From Bisporella sp. PMI_857 (taxonomy: Eukaryota > Ascomycota > Leotiomycetes > Helotiales > Helotiaceae), in the NCBI GenBank assembly GCA_021307315.1, contig JAJSPD010000102.1, forward strand, positions 62,001 through 126,000: a stretch of DNA of 64,000 bases. The letters run 5' to 3'. The notes below the pieces were generated by a model. That model was given only the letters and a program-made list of their open reading frames with translations. It was not told where the DNA came from and made no database searches. Below, piece by piece: positions 46,164-58,607 of this stretch (its first letter is position 1; the number at the start of each line of letters is the position of its first letter). Position numbers and translations under genes: made by a program.

Positions 46164-48556
46164 ATGCCTCCTCGCCGAAACCCCAGTTTGATATCGCTTG
46201 CAACGTTCGATCCAGTCGCGGAAGTTGACCACGACGAATGGCGGGAAGCTGCTCAAGCCCAAGATGTCGAAGACACCAGCGACGAGGCTGAGGCTGCGGC
46301 GAGCCTTTGCGAGCGCTGTGAACGCTTCGACATCCAGTCATTCGCCAGAAGCCCAAGTCGTAGAAGGGGTTACATGTTAAAAGAGGTTGAGATGAGCGCA
46401 CGTGATGGCTGCGAGTTCTGCTCGCTGTTGCTGGACGCCGTGAAGGATGTGGAACGACCGACGTACTTCTACACCACATTCTTCAATAACCAGAAGGCAA
46501 CGAATCCGGATCTGTACGTGCACATGACCGTTTCTATGAGCTACAGGGATGATAAAGCGAGTCTGATGGCGCCTGGATTACGCGCCAACCGTCTCCTCAT
46601 CCAGCTAGGTGATCAGTTTAGCGAGGTCAGGAACCAGTCGGAGCATGAGATATGCCTTGCTGCAGATCCGTGTGCGTACTTTCCTTCATATTTAGATATT
46701 CTTAAAGTGAGTTTTGACTGATTCTTGCACCTAAAGCAAGCCCAGCAGCCTTGAATGAAGATATCATCGGGCGATATTTCGGAAGCGACCCATCCTCGGA
46801 GTTGTACTACGAAACAGCGAGAAACTGGATCCAAGACTGCTTAACTCATTCGAAATGTAATGAAACAGTGTCTGGGTCTACTCGTATTGACCCTCACTTC
46901 TCGCCGTTGCCGAGTCGAGTCATCGAAGTGACCCGAGAAGGCGGACGCCAGAGACTTTATCTCCGCAACACAGAAGGCCTGCAGGGTGCCTATATTACTC
47001 TGACGCACCGCTGGAATGATGGGACCGAGCTTTGCAAAACAACTACCGAAAATTACGAAGAGAGATTGCTGGGCGGCGAATTTGGCGAGCTACCACAACT
47101 ATTCTGGGATGCGTTTGTGATTACGGAAAAGCTGGGTATCAAGTATATTTGGATCGACTCGATCTGCATCATTCAAAAGGGAGATGATTACGTTGATTGG
47201 GGGAGGGAAGCACCGAAGATGGCACAGTACTATCAATTTTCTATATTCACGTTGGCGGGAACCGCGGAAGATATGAGCAAAGGCGTTCTACATCAACAAG
47301 TGGAAGACATCACACCGTGGGTATCGAATCTGGTACGACTACCATATCGAGACAAAATGAATGCTCTAGATGGCCACTTCTATGTATACAGACGGCGAAC
47401 GTCCCTAGTGGATGAGTACATATCGCAAATCCGATCCAGCATCCTCTTCAAGCGAGGCTGGATCCTGCAAGAGTGGCTTCTCAGCAAGAGACTCCTGTGG
47501 TACACTCCGCACGGCCTATTTTATGAATGTCAACAGGAGCTACCTCGAGCTTATGATCAATCCCAACTCGTGTTCAATCGAGCGAGCCTGGATCTTCGTA
47601 AGCACCTTCAGCTAAAGGCTTCGTTCCATTTTTCCAACATGAACATCTTGAACTTTTGGTATCACGCCCTCGAAGTTTATTCTGGACAGCATTTGACGAA
47701 ACCGGAGAAGGACCGCATAATGGCCCTGTCAGGTCTGGCCAAAGAAGTTGGCATGATACTTGCAAATCCTAAGCGGAGGATTGCCGCGCAGATCAATCTA
47801 CAAAAGGAAATATATGTGGCTGGTTTGTGGTTACGAGACCTCCACTACGGTCTTCTCTGGGAGCAAGACCATTCTGCCCAAGCATGGGCCACAAAAGTCG
47901 AAGAAGTCCCATCGTGGTCATTTGCTTCGCTTATGACGCCGGTGCGATGGCCAGAGAGAGCAAAGGGAACACAGCCGGCATTCAAGCTAAACGGTGTCTG
48001 TTTAGGACGACATGGCGAGCACGATGATCCTGACTATTTTGTTTTCGACAACCACATAGTTCGTCCTGCGAACGCTACAGTAGCAACAGCCCAGTTCAAT
48101 CCTGAGAACTCATTGGCCTGTCTCCATCTTCGAGGAAAACTACACACAGTGCACGTTCGAGGATGCCTAGATACGGAAGAAAACTTACGGAATGCCGCGC
48201 TTTCAACCGCCTACAACACGGTTCCAAAATCTTGTAACTGGCGCGCTATATGCTCTGCTTTCAGGCCTGAGGTCATCGCTGGTTGGGGCTCGCTTGAGCA
48301 AATGAGGTCGGATAAAATAACGTGTGCAGATTTCGGAGTCGCTATCTATGCGCTCCATGTCTCGACGAGATATCTTCGTCATGGAATATGGCTAAAAACT
48401 TCGGATCCGGTACTAGATGTACTGTTCGTTGAGTGTGTAGAGCAGATCGATGGAAAAGGGCAGGTGTATCGACGATTTGGTGTTGGCAGAATCGCGGATG
48501 GCGACTTGATACGGGAATTTGAGGGTGCTGAGGAGAGAAATATTCGGCTGATTTGA
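46164..48556 (+). CDS. HET-domain (heterokaryon incompatibility) protein
   Basis: Exons 46164-46669 and 46741-48556 encode 773 residues. The N-terminal part has CERCERFDIQSF and DGCEFCSLLLDAV, the Cys-rich leader usual in fungal HET proteins. The HET core includes YITLTHRWNDG (about 253) and KYIWIDSICIIQ (about 304-314), then QYYQFSIFTLAGTA and LFKRGWILQEWLLSKRLLWY, all in family order. The C-terminal 300 residues are the usual variable region. The 71 nt intron joins AADP to PAALNEDIIG in frame. HET proteins mediate vegetative incompatibility or related cell death; allelic partners are not visible here. Confidence 0.93.
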
Positions 48557-48658
48557 AGCTTTTGCTTGGTAAGGCTATCTGGGTCCGTTCGATAGCAGCA
48601 CCCCACTGACGCTACCAGGAGATGCGCCGGCCTAAAAGTACGATGCACTCTCCTTATA

Positions 48659-50442
48659 TTAGCCCGAACCGCTTGGGCTCTCGCCACGGTTGCTACGCTG
48701 TCCCACGGACGGGACCGCGCCTCGGGCATAGTCATCGAACGTACCATGCCGATCCTGATTCTCTATCTCCACGTACTTCAGATGGCATTTCAACCACAGC
48801 ATAAGCATACTCCCCGCACTCCCCGAAGCATGCATTACGATAAATATCATCTGCGGCACCATAGACGCTAGTAAAAATATTTTCCAATATGCAATCCGGT
48901 CCAGTCTGCGCCGGTCCTCGTCCGATCCACCAAAGTCCACACCATATATAACCGGATACGATAGAATGCACCGATACCCATTCAAGTACAAAAGGGTAGC
49001 TAAGCCTATAAACCCCACTCGAAGAACAGTAGGTATGGTCAGAGACGTCGATCTCTGCTGTCGGCCCTGGTGACCCCAGTACTGGGTGCAGGAGGAAGGG
49101 TGCGCGTTGTAAGCTTGCATGTAGCCCTTGGTTCGAATAGCTGCGGGGTTAAATACTGCCGCAGGCGGAATGGCGCGTAGACGAGGGTCAAGCGTGGTTG
49201 GCGGCCCGGCATAGAGTCTTTTGAACTGGTTGCGTCCGCGGAATGGCGAGACTTGGATCCACGGGTCTGGGAGCGGCAGCTCGAATTTTTCAAACATAGA
49301 CCTTCGAAGGCGGTGCTTGAGGGCATAGAAGCAGAGGAGGTAGCTGCCTAAGAGTGTGTAGAGGAGGCCTTTTTTTGCTTTGCTATGCGACGGTTAGTGG
49401 AGCTTCTGCATCAGAAGTGGGGCAGTACTTACAGCGAAGGGGTCTCTGAATGTCTGGTTTCATTTATGAACATTATCATAGGAATAGATAGTATTGAGCT
49501 ATAGGTGAAGATGAAAGCGGGTATGAGAGGGTAGGATAGCCAAGAGTGTGCGCCGGTGTGGTTCTTATCCATGTAGTCGTATCTTGCTACCGTTATACAT
49601 CGAAGTGGTGTTGGAGACCGGTCTCCCACAGATATAGTAATATCTTGATTTTCTACCGCTCCTTCTCCCTGCTCTTGGTCTATGATAGAGTCGCGAGGGA
49701 TATCCCGTTGATGGCTTCGCTCCGGCTCTTGTGCAGCCGTTGATGCTTCTATTCGCTGCTTTGCATATGCTACTGCAAAATAATTGATCGCCGCTGTTCC
49801 TTGCCTACGAGAGACGGAAGAATGCGGAGTATCTGAATAAGGCTCCCGCCCAGGCTCGAACTCTCCAGCCACTCTTCTGAACCTCCCCTCCAGCTCGCTC
49901 TTCACGCACGGATCATACATTTCATCTTCCCAATCCACCAAAAACCTCCAAACCATCCACACACAGACCATACTCGCTCCCCCCAAGAGCCCAGTTTGCA
50001 GCACACCTGTCACAACCTCTAGCTTCGCCGCCATCAAGCTTGCCTCCTCCTCACCCAGCCCTCGGAAGCTCCTCCCCAGCACAACCGCATGCACGCACAA
50101 ATTCGGCACCGTAGTCGCCCCGCACACGGCCAACACTGTCCACCGATAGGCCAATCCCGGTCTCTTGAGTCCTGCAAATTGTCCTGGATGTCGGAACAGG
50201 AAGATCCAGATTAAGCGTGCAGCGAGGGAGAGCAGGATGGCGAGGAGGTGGAGGAAAAGCGGACGCATAGGCGAGGGGCCGAGGACGAGGGCAGTTACAA
50301 ACCAGGCGAAAAGGAAATGCGGGAGTAGGATGCCGAAGTGGTAATTCATGATTGCGCCGAGGATGGACTGGTACCATTGTTGCCTGTGCTGGTAGAGTGT
50401 GCGCCAATGGCGCGTGTAGGATGGGATTCCCGAGTAGTCCAT
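48659..50442 (-). CDS. Multi-pass membrane protein of unknown function
   Basis: Exons 49433-50442 and 48659-49382 (intron 50 nt) give 577 residues from the ATG at 50442. The N-terminal half holds at least four hydrophobic helices (HFGILLPHFLFAWFVTALVL, LFLHLLAILLSLAARLIWIF, WTVLAVCGATTVPNLCVHAV, GLLGGASMVCVWMVWRFLV). A long polar, Ser/Glu-rich loop follows (about 200-290), then helices near FIFTYSSILSIPMIMF, VGFIGLATLLYLNGY and FLLASMVPQMIFIVM. The start MDYSGIPSYTRHW is a convincing N-terminus. It converges on the HET gene with about 100 bp between stops. No family was recognised. Confidence 0.75.
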
Positions 50443-50554
50443 TTCCGATCACATCGCATGCCACTTCGGCGTCTCGTGCTATTAATGAAAATGTCGAAAG
50501 TGGTCGTTTGGAAGGATTGAGGCTGAGGCCAGGCTGCCAAGACATACAAATTGT

Positions 50555-50617
50555 TATCACGTGCCAAACGGAAATAACCCATCACTGCCAAGCACCAGTT
50601 AACACTATACCAAACAG
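50555..50617. repeat. Dispersed repeat, copy A left half
   Basis: Matches the left half of 57975-58110 (shared GTTAACACTATACCAAACA versus GTTGACACTATACCAAACA). Differences are mainly C in this copy against T in the other. Confidence 0.7.
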
Positions 50618-51067
50618 GGGGTTGGCCTTAGGACAAACTCGCCACTCAGATTATTATATCGTTTGGGGTTTCCCTTGCCTACAGTACTGAGCTAGATATC
50701 TGGCATGTACTGGATAAATACAGACGGACATTACACGCATCGATATTCGAGAAGTGAGCACCCTCCCAGCGTCAAACAAGAAATCAATGAAAGAGCTGAA
50801 GAGGGGTACGACACCCGGCGAAGGCAATTGCAGCAACAATTTGGAGGCAGGAAACTAGTCTCCTGAACATAACCTCTTCCATCATCGTTGATAGATTAAC
50901 TGCTTTGTGTTGATTACAACCATGATAGCCGCTTCTTCTTCGCCGTAATTAGGAGTTCCAGAATTTACTGAATCCGGCTACCATGTAATCCGCACTGTAG
51001 GATATGACGAGACTTCTGAAGTAAAGGTTGCGGTCTAAGAAGTCCACGACTTTAATAGATATGAGCA

Positions 51068-51361
51068 TCAAGTCTCTACATCATATACTCTAAGTGCTTT
51101 CTTATAATCGACTGTTTGGATCTTCATCTTTACAGCCCTGGTTATAGCGTGATTGAGAATCACCAATTGCGTCTGGTGGAAGCGCTCACGTTCTTTCACC
51201 CCCGTAGGGTTTCGCGTTTGTAATATTTGGTGCTCTCGGAATCGCTTCAAGGTGGGAGACGGGAAATAACCCCTGGTCCAATGGATGTGCTCCTGTAGTG
51301 CCTTTCGCATATTCGGAAGGATGCTTCTCTTACTCTCTGTGTCCAGTGGTGGATTGCACAT
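51068..51361 (-). CDS. Small hypothetical ORF inside the interrupted repeat
   Basis: ATG at 51361 opens 97 codons with basic, protein-like composition (KRSILPNMRKALQEHIHW, LKRFREHQILQTRN, HQTQLVILNHAITRAVK). It sits wholly within the 1.07 kb that separates the two halves of a dispersed repeat, so it might belong to an inserted element. No homology recognised. Confidence 0.35.
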   Translation of the reverse strand: MCNPPLDTESKRSILPNMRKALQEHIHWTRGYFPSPTLKRFREHQILQTRNPTGVKERERFHQTQLVILNHAITRAVKMKIQTVDYKKALRVYDVET

Positions 51362-51689
51362 TGTGAATGGCTATTTCTTTCAGTCACTCTTTTTCATAAC
51401 TCCAATATTTTATCGCCAGCGCGCAGACATCTCTTGTATAGTTAGATTGTTGTGGCTGAGTTCCAAGTGGCTGGCAGTTGCGTTGTCAGGCTCCACTTCC
51501 CCATGATCGACGGCCTTCTCCAGGGTTCAGGCACGGATCGTTAGGGGGTCCGAGTGTCTTGCAAGACGTGGCGCGAACCCTTCATCCCAATTCACATGTG
51601 GTACACTCTGAGTCCTGTGATCATAGCAAGTCCCAGATTATATTATCAATAGCAACAATTTACCGTCAATTGTCCAGTGGGCAACAATA

Positions 51690-51740
51690 ATATTCAAGAG
51701 CCGTGAAGAGGCGATAGTGGGCTGTAACATCGACGCCTCT
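51690..51740. repeat. Dispersed repeat, copy A right half
   Basis: Matches the right half of 57975-58110 (AATATTCAAGAGCCGTGAAG versus AATATTCAAGAGCCGTGAAA, then CATCGACGCC). Confidence 0.7.
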
Positions 51741-52174
51741 GTCATCTGGGTTCAGATACGCGTCAAATCCCTGTGGTATACTGAAATTAAGGCAGATCAT
51801 GAAACGCCCTGCTTATGTGGTGCAAACATGATGGTTTGTTACGGCGCTATAGGCGCAAACTTGGAGCACTGCTCCTATTTCAGCGACTTGGGCAAGCGAC
51901 TTCTGGCGAAACCGACATAAATCGGGCAATATGACCATTGACACGGCCTCATTTGTCCAATCATATGTAATCGTTTCGAGAACGCGAATTGTTCAGCCAC
52001 AATCCATTTGGTGGCGAGATTTAATCAGAGATGGCTTCATTCTTTAACTACGTTTCTCTACAACCGCCATTCTATATTTCATAATTAAGCTCCGTACTTG
52101 GGGACTATTTTCCAACCACGGACCCTTGTCGGTCTCACCGTGACAAAAAGCAACCTATCTATTCAGTCTACAAA

Positions 52175-52891
52175 ATGGCGATGCCTCTCTCCCATCTAGT
52201 CCCTATTACGATGCTGCTTGCAGTGCTGTGGCCAATTGCGGTTAGCGCATGCATTACTAAGGAGAACTTCACCGTCATCAACACTGGGCTGGTACATCGA
52301 TCCTCTACTACAACCTTCCACCCGCCACCGCGCGTTTGGACTACAAGCCTTCCTTCAGGCTTCAGCACTGTGTACATTGTCGCCTCCAGTGCCTATGCGA
52401 CAACGTCGTCCGCATTTACGAACCCTTCCAATGCCGCCGTTCCACCGATCAACGCCCCTTCAAACCAAATCGCCTTGGTATCTCTTGTCATATCTGCCCT
52501 CACATGTGCTATCACTCTCGTCAACACCGTATGGTCCAACAAAAAGAAGTCGGACCCCACGGCAGACGAAATCGCCAAGCTGAGAACGGAACTCTCGAAT
52601 CACAAAGCAGACCAGAAAGAAGAAGCCAACCGCATGCAAAACCTCATCCAAAAGCAGAATGAGAACTTGTTCGCCCATATGAACGCCATGATGCTTGTCC
52701 AATCCAACGAAATAAGGATATGCGTGACCAAGTTAGAGGATCGCATCGGCAAGTTAGAGAAGGAGAAGTTGCGTTCTAGCATCCGCAGAAACGGTAGCAG
52801 AACATCTTCTATTACGTTCGGCGGAAACAGTCGAGCGCGTAGCAGAAGATACTCTGCTATGCGCAGCGATGAAGGAAGCAGCGATGAGTAG
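52175..52891 (+). CDS. Single-pass membrane protein with cytosolic coiled coil
   Basis: Single-exon gene of 238 codons from the ATG at 52175. A signal peptide (LVPITMLLAVLWPIAVSACI) precedes a Thr/Ser-rich outer segment. One membrane helix (QIALVSLVISALTCAITLVN) is followed by a charged coiled coil (DEIAKLRTELSNHKADQKEE through about residue 200) and a basic, Ser-rich end. Topology suggests an outer domain of about 70 residues and a cytosolic coiled coil, perhaps a surface sensor or scaffold. No family recognised. An in-frame ATG two codons on is an alternative start. Confidence 0.65.
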   Translation: MAMPLSHLVPITMLLAVLWPIAVSACITKENFTVINTGLVHRSSTTTFHPPPRVWTTSLPSGFSTVYIVASSAYATTSSAFTNPSNAAVPPINAPSNQIALVSLVISALTCAITLVNTVWSNKKKSDPTADEIAKLRTELSNHKADQKEEANRMQNLIQKQNENLFAHMNAMMLVQSNEIRICVTKLEDRIGKLEKEKLRSSIRRNGSRTSSITFGGNSRARSRRYSAMRSDEGSSDE

Positions 52892-54082
52892 TGAAAGTCT
52901 CGGCGTTGGAGAATGACCCGCCTTCCCTACCCTCTTTCCAAATGGATTAGGGGGTAATCGGAAGTTACCGCACATGCCGTCCTCTTATCTTTCTCCTTGG
53001 CATAGAATGGTTGGTGTTGGGAACTTGTGTGACTTGGTTGGCCCGAGAAGATAGGTGTGAATCCAGGGTCAAATCCTGCATTTCGTGGGCGATTGTCGAT
53101 TCTTGGTTTCTTGTTGGCTTCCGGCTAGTCCTATTTTCACTTGGCTTTCGTTATTTACGACTAGCCTATCTGTGGTTGCTTGGTTCTCGGCTGCAGTTTT
53201 GGAGTTTCATTATTCTCAATGCCTTCAGGCTCTTTGCTTCATCATTGCAATTTTCTTGCAGTACTTCGCATTGGATAGTCTTATTGCTAAACATGAATCT
53301 CGTGAAGTTGTGCCAGCACTAAAGCAACCCATGTGCACGCCACTGTCTCCATCCATACCTATATCTGCAGATGCATTATATCCACAATGGATATTTGCAG
53401 CTGCTCGCAAAAGCGGCGTGGAACCAAAAATTTATCGTGGAGGTAAGATGTACTCGAGGAGAGAACTGAGGAGGTAGCTGAAGTAAACAGGAGGACGTGA
53501 AGTGTAAAATCAGTAAGACTGGCGATAAACAATGATGCGATTTCATCGAAACTTTGTCTCCGGAAAGCGCGTTTGAAGCTCACCAGGATACACAGGTCTA
53601 CCATTTGCCCCCAAAGCAATCCTCAGAAATGAACTTGCGTCCTGTCGCTTCCCCTCGCTCGCGAAGACTCTTCAGTTGGTAGAGATCCACCGAGATCCGC
53701 CAGCGACGACCTGTTGCAATTTAGCATTCAGCGCCAAGAACGAACGACCATTAGTAGTGGACGTAAGTTCTTACCATCGCCATTAACGAGAATATAACGG
53801 GTTGTGCCGGCATAAAATGCGCAGCACATCATTACTGCCAAACCCTCTCTAACCGGTATGGGAAAGCTCTTAAGGCAGCCCTCGAACTCGCCGTCTGCAG
53901 ATATTTGCGGTGGCTGTCTACTTACGGAAGGAAGTCTATTCCTCTCTGGGCCAGACCGTGTTCCAGCGTGTACGTATTGTGGGTCGAGTCCTGCCATGGA
54001 ACCTGCCAAAGATCCAGTCTCAAGGCTTGCTGTCTTTCTTGTATGCCAGTAAACGCTGCTCGTCTAGGTCTAATCATCGACC
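52892..54082. other. Intergenic region with weak open stretches
   Basis: Overlapping open stretches at 53011-53477 (+) encode hydrophobic sequence ending in IPISADALYPQWIFAAARKS, but none starts with a good ATG, so no gene is called. Confidence 0.35.
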
Positions 54083-54549
54083 ATGCTTGCTCGTGTACGA
54101 ACGCCTCTGCTTGTCCTCGCTCGGACATCCATCATCGTCGCTGCTGGACTCAGGATTGCTGTCGTTCACACCACCATCATCACCGCTGCTTGGCGGCTCA
54201 TTCGCTTACTGTGTAACAGCCCTGGTACCAACTACTCTGCCATGCTGAAGTATGGTTGGGGACGCGTCATTGAGAAATAAGATCTGCCTCTGCAGCAGTC
54301 AACAAAATTGTTCCACCGGACGAAAAACGAGATGAGGTATACCGGCTGAAGCCAGTCAAGAGGAACGTGTTGTTGTGGCGGCTTGACCGTGAAGTCGTCA
54401 ACCTTCCCAACATGGCCGATACTCTCGATAAGTTAGGCAACCGGAGTGAAAGAGACTCCTCGCCCGTCACAACTCTCCCGGATCACCGCCGCAAAAGAGC
54501 AGCAGTGTTGGGAGTACGGACGGAACGTAGCCGCAATCAGCATAAGTGA
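54083..54549 (+). CDS. Small hypothetical membrane-associated protein
   Basis: ATG at 54083 opens a hydrophobic N-terminus (LVLARTSIIVAAGLRIAVVH). A 41 nt candidate intron (54255-54295, GTTGGG...TGCAG) would join LKY to a charged segment VNKIVPPDEKRDEVYRLKPV and RNVLLWRLDREVVNLPNMAD, ending at 54549, total 141 residues. Without the intron the frame stops at 54280. The exon pairing is inferred. Function unknown. Confidence 0.35.
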
Positions 54550-55836
54550 AATATCACTGGACGATCAGCCAAAGTTGCCGCAGTCAGATAGCTAAACCAA
54601 CAGTCCCCGCAATACAGACGACCACTACATAGCAATGCGCTTCTGGAGAGCCGGGTGTTGCCTTTCTCGAAAGCCGGCTCAGCTGTGAAAACTTCGTTTG
54701 TGGCTTGTGGGTTGTTATATAATCTGCGCCGAAGAGTGGCTGAAGATTAATATCATAGTTGGGATCAAACCCCGGTTCCTGTGAACCAACGATCATGAAT
54801 GAAGTTTGTTGAGTGAAGAGTGGCAGAGAAAATGCAGAGACAGGGGACGAGCACAGCGAATCCTGGAGAAGTGAGTATAAGCTACATTTGAAAAGAGTGC
54901 AAGTTAAAGGGAGTGAAGAGTATATGGGAGAGTTTGCTGAAGCGATGTAGTGACTGATGAAGAGAAGAAGAGAGGAAGACTAATGGGAAGTGATGAAGAA
55001 AGTTTTATTCTTGAGAAGTGTTATCAGCTTTATACTCACTCATGATAACTTGAAGCTCTAGTGAACTTTGGGAGTATCGTTGCTCGTAGCAATAGCTCCA
55101 GGGGCAGGAAAGCGTTCGATTCCCTAACGAGTCATGTGTAGGACGAGTGACAGGACTTTAAAGTCTTGGTCCCATGAACACTGCCACTGCACTCATAGTC
55201 ATGTTCATTTACACTTAATTTTCAGGACGGCTGAACTGTTCTTAAATGCCGCGCCTTGGCCACACAATATCACTGGATTTCCTACGGCGGACTATGGACC
55301 TATTGTAGTGCTCAAATTATTGATAAATCTTTAGACTAGCCAAATGGTTTCAACAGTGGCGAAAATTTCTATGAAACATCTTGGCTCTACCATAGCCTTA
55401 AGTACTATGATTTTTATAATAGTATAATCAAATTAGCTTTTGGTAAGACTTACAGGTTGATCCATAGTGTAATGAGTGAGATTCATGGATGGTCCTCGCC
55501 CCTAAGACTCCCAAAGAACGTGCACGTGTACCATCTGGTGTTTCCCCAACAGGACGTGATCAGTATTAGTAATATCCTTGGCCCTTCTACAAGCTTGCCA
55601 TCTTGGGAAAGATTGCTGCTGCTTTTGGAGGTGGGTGGAGGAGGCCTCGGGATTGCATTCAACAGAATTTCCGAGCGCTTGATGTTCAATAGGCGCATTC
55701 GGGTGGTTATGGGTGTGATACACCACTAACCCCTTGAATCAGCTTTAATTAATGCACCAAAAGTATTCAGTTCCTATTTACACCGTTCAAACCCCGAACT
55801 AATGGCAAAACAGATAGTTTTAGAATTGATATTAGA
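54550..55836. other. Intergenic region
   Basis: No supportable gene. Purine-rich tract (GA-repeats) near 54900-55000. Confidence 0.4.
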
Positions 55837-56927
55837 CTACACTTCCGTACAATTATCTGCAATTTCCGCGCTATGCTGACTTGGCTTTGGAGACGTTCCA
55901 AGCCTCTTGACATCTCCCTTCCTACTAGGAATAGAGCTACCACGGCTGCGCTTCGCAATTGCATTTGCGAGTCTGCGTTTTTGTCTAATCGGCACTCTCT
56001 CCCTTTCCTTCATCTGCCTTGGAGCTGCATACAAAAACATGTAAATCATAGTGAACACTATGAAGAAGATGAACACGTTCCTATCATCTCTATTAGATTC
56101 TTCTCCGTGAAGGCCCCACGTCCAAGTGAATCCAAAATACGCTCCTAGGCCGGCGATCAACGTGCCGAGGGAATAATTAAGCATGGCAGCTGGGGCAGTG
56201 ATGAGCATTGCCGCATACAGTGATCCTTGGTGCCTTTCTTCCTCCTGTTGGGCAGGCACCGTATGAGTTAGTCCTGGATTGTCTTCTACAATTATCTCGA
56301 TGACCTCTGGCTGATATAAAGAGCGTTCGTATGTTGCATCAACAAGTTTATCGGAGATAGTATCCAGCCTGGACCGTGAAAGCCAATCTTTAAAGTCTTC
56401 GATTTGTACTAAGTTGCCTAAAATCCTTTGCGTCATACAGGCTGTGTACACGGAGAGGCATCCAGATACAAGACTTACAACGTAAGTCGCTTGGACTATC
56501 CAATGTACTCGGAGCGTCAATGGTAAAGAGAGAGCTGTAATGGCTACTTGAGCTGTAATTGCCCCCTGCCTTTACTTCAATACAAGCAATGAAGAAGGAA
56601 ACAGGTTTCGAAAAGTGGAGTAATTAGATGGCTTACAGCTACAGCAGTCATAGCAAAATCTGACAGATAAGCAGATCTGAAAGCCAGTATATCTTGGTCA
56701 TTAGAAGGTAAAATATCGGTTTCGATCTGATGCAACAGCACCCAGGCATCGTTAAGCAGGATTTTCGTCCCGTAAGTGGCTAGAATACCATACGATTTTC
56801 GAATCTCCATCTCTTTAGGGGATTTCCATTCTTCATAGAGGTGATATGGGATTTTGAGGGTTCCCCGACCACGGGTAACAAGTCCAATAGCGCCGTTAAA
56901 GAAGGTGAGGATGTCGATACCAGACAT
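55837..56927 (-). CDS. Membrane protein of unknown function
   Basis: Exons 56637-56927 and 55837-56565 (71 nt intron) give 339 residues from the ATG at 56927. The N-terminus reads MSGIDILTFFNGAIGLVTRG with a soluble segment (KSPKEMEIRKSYGILATYGT). Helices lie near YLSDFAMTAVAGAITAQVAI, WIVQATYVVSLVSGCLSVY, LITAPAAMLNYSLGTLIAGL and VFIFFIVFTMIYMFLY, followed by a basic tail (RQKRRLANAIAKRSRGSS). Same orientation as the next gene to the right. The pattern resembles fungal-only membrane proteins of unknown role. Confidence 0.7.
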
Positions 56928-57974
56928 TTTTGACTTTTTGTTACCTTTAGATATAGATACGTACAAAGAAAACAACGAAAGGTCGTAATATATATCCCTA
57001 GACAGAAGGCTAGGTTCTATTAGGCGGCCTAACAACATGAACAGGTCGGTTTTGATTCAATCAAAAAGAATTTCCACCATATCAAGCCTTGTTGTGTGCG
57101 TAGCTATTAAGGCTATGCTGGGGCTGTGCTGGGGCTGTGCTGGAGACAAGTGCAGAAGCCAAAAGGCAACAGCTGTTTTCCTAAATTTTCGAAGTGAGTT
57201 TTAGGCAGACGCGACGATCTTATAATTCATTCACTCGGCTAGTGTTATGAAGGGAAGGTCCGGGGATAGCCGGGGATATGAATGGGGGGAACGCGAGCCA
57301 GACACAATTGTGCCGCAAGCGCGTCTTGACAGCCAAGGCCATCGAACAGAGAGAGGGGACCACAGAGATTGGGATGATAGAGACGACGAATATACCGGGG
57401 ATATAATTGAAGTCCAAACAGATGGCCTAAGGACTCCGCGACCAAACTGCAAAAAGGGGGAAGGCGAAGGGGGTGGGAATGAAAGACGACACTTTAGCTA
57501 TGGCTGATGCGGTAATCAGAGAGCTTAAGAGTAGTAACACGGAAGTCAGAATAGAGACGAGAAACCTGATTAGGGAGGGAGATTTATATACTAAAATCTA
57601 AAATAAAAGCTAAATGCTACTATCTTGAACAATTAGAAGTGGGAATAACGCTCCTCATTCAGGTTTCTGAGTGACAAGGGTAAATCGCTTAGAAATCAGA
57701 CGCTACAAAACGCCCCCATGTTGTAACAACTCAAGGCGAACAGGGATCTCGATCTGTAGATCTCAGGAAGAGGGACTCAAAGGTGTGAACGACTATCAAT
57801 TGTTATAACGAAGAGAACAAGCTACAGACAGAAGAGAGGAAGGAAAGCGGCGCTTTATATACAAGACACGGGCCAGAGGCCAGTGTAAGTGAGGCCTTGT
57901 AGTGTCAGGGGCCGAGCTTTAAGGGGCTCTAAGCGAGGTAGGGCCGTGACGTAAACTGTCATTTAAACTATGCC
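56928..57974. other. Intergenic, possible retroelement traces
   Basis: A triplicated short motif (GGGCTGTGCTG) lies near 57117-57145. A rightward 86-codon stretch at 57247-57507 is highly charged (DHRDWDDRDDEYTGDIIEVQ) and might be a retroelement remnant. No terminal repeats identified. Confidence 0.35.
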
Positions 57975-58110
57975 AATTACTATTATGTGCAAAACGGAAA
58001 TAAACCCTATTATTGCTAAGCATTAGTTGACACTATACCAAACAAAAGTTAATATTCAAGAGCCGTGAAAAGACGACAATGCAGCTGCTGCATCGACGCC
58101 CTGTACTCGC
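57975..58110. repeat. Dispersed repeat, copy B, uninterrupted
   Basis: Contiguous version of the repeat split at 50555-50617 and 51690-51740. T replaces C at several CA or CT sites compared with copy A (CACTGCC versus TATTGCT, GCACC versus GCATT). Confidence 0.7.
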
Positions 58111-58607
58111 ATAGTTCACTGTTCTAGATGTCACGTAAACTTCTGTCCAGCGATTAGCCAGTGTCGGCGGATATGCTAACCTAACCCGACATCCCTGCAA
58201 GGCGAGAGTAGGCTTTTGCCCTCAAGTCTGATATAAACTGGCTTCCCTCCAATCGTGCTCGAGATTCTTCTCAACCCTAGTCATGCAAAGGTCGCTCTAT
58301 CAAAGAGGTCCAGATGCAGGTGTTACACAGGCGTTCTGATAGGGTGTATACAAACAGGTGAAGATTAGTATCAATTGGCTCAGCACACGTGATTCTACCT
58401 CCTGTGTTCTATACTTCTAGATAGGGTGTAGGATGTTTGTAAAATTATAAATATCCTCCTGTTGATAGAATTTAGAACTACGGGCCTCAAAAATCATTGA
58501 TTTGAACCCTCACATTTTGCACACCCTTTGATACGCTTATGATTGTCCTACCTCACTTCCTCTAATTGTAACAAGAGCTCACAAGTCAGACGTTGCCCCA
58601 ATGTCCC
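58111..58607. other. Intergenic region
   Basis: 3' side of the next leftward gene; no coding signal. Confidence 0.45.

Larger units (their letters stand above)
50443..52174. other. Intergenic region carrying a split repeat
   Basis: Holds two halves of a repeat (50555-50617 and 51690-51740) separated by about 1.07 kb, and a leftward small ORF at 51068-51361 in between. No other coding signal. Confidence 0.5.

Noticed and set aside
53011..53477. Hydrophobic ORFs as a membrane protein
   Set aside because: Two frames overlap, neither has a credible ATG, and no splicing model gives a continuous protein.
54755..54797. Possible tRNA or structured RNA
   Set aside because: An imperfect hairpin with a TTTGATCC loop is present, but no acceptor stem, D-arm or anticodon arm fits.
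57247..57507. Charged 86-codon ORF as a retroelement gag protein
   Set aside because: No zinc knuckle, no terminal repeats and no neighbouring pol fragments were found.
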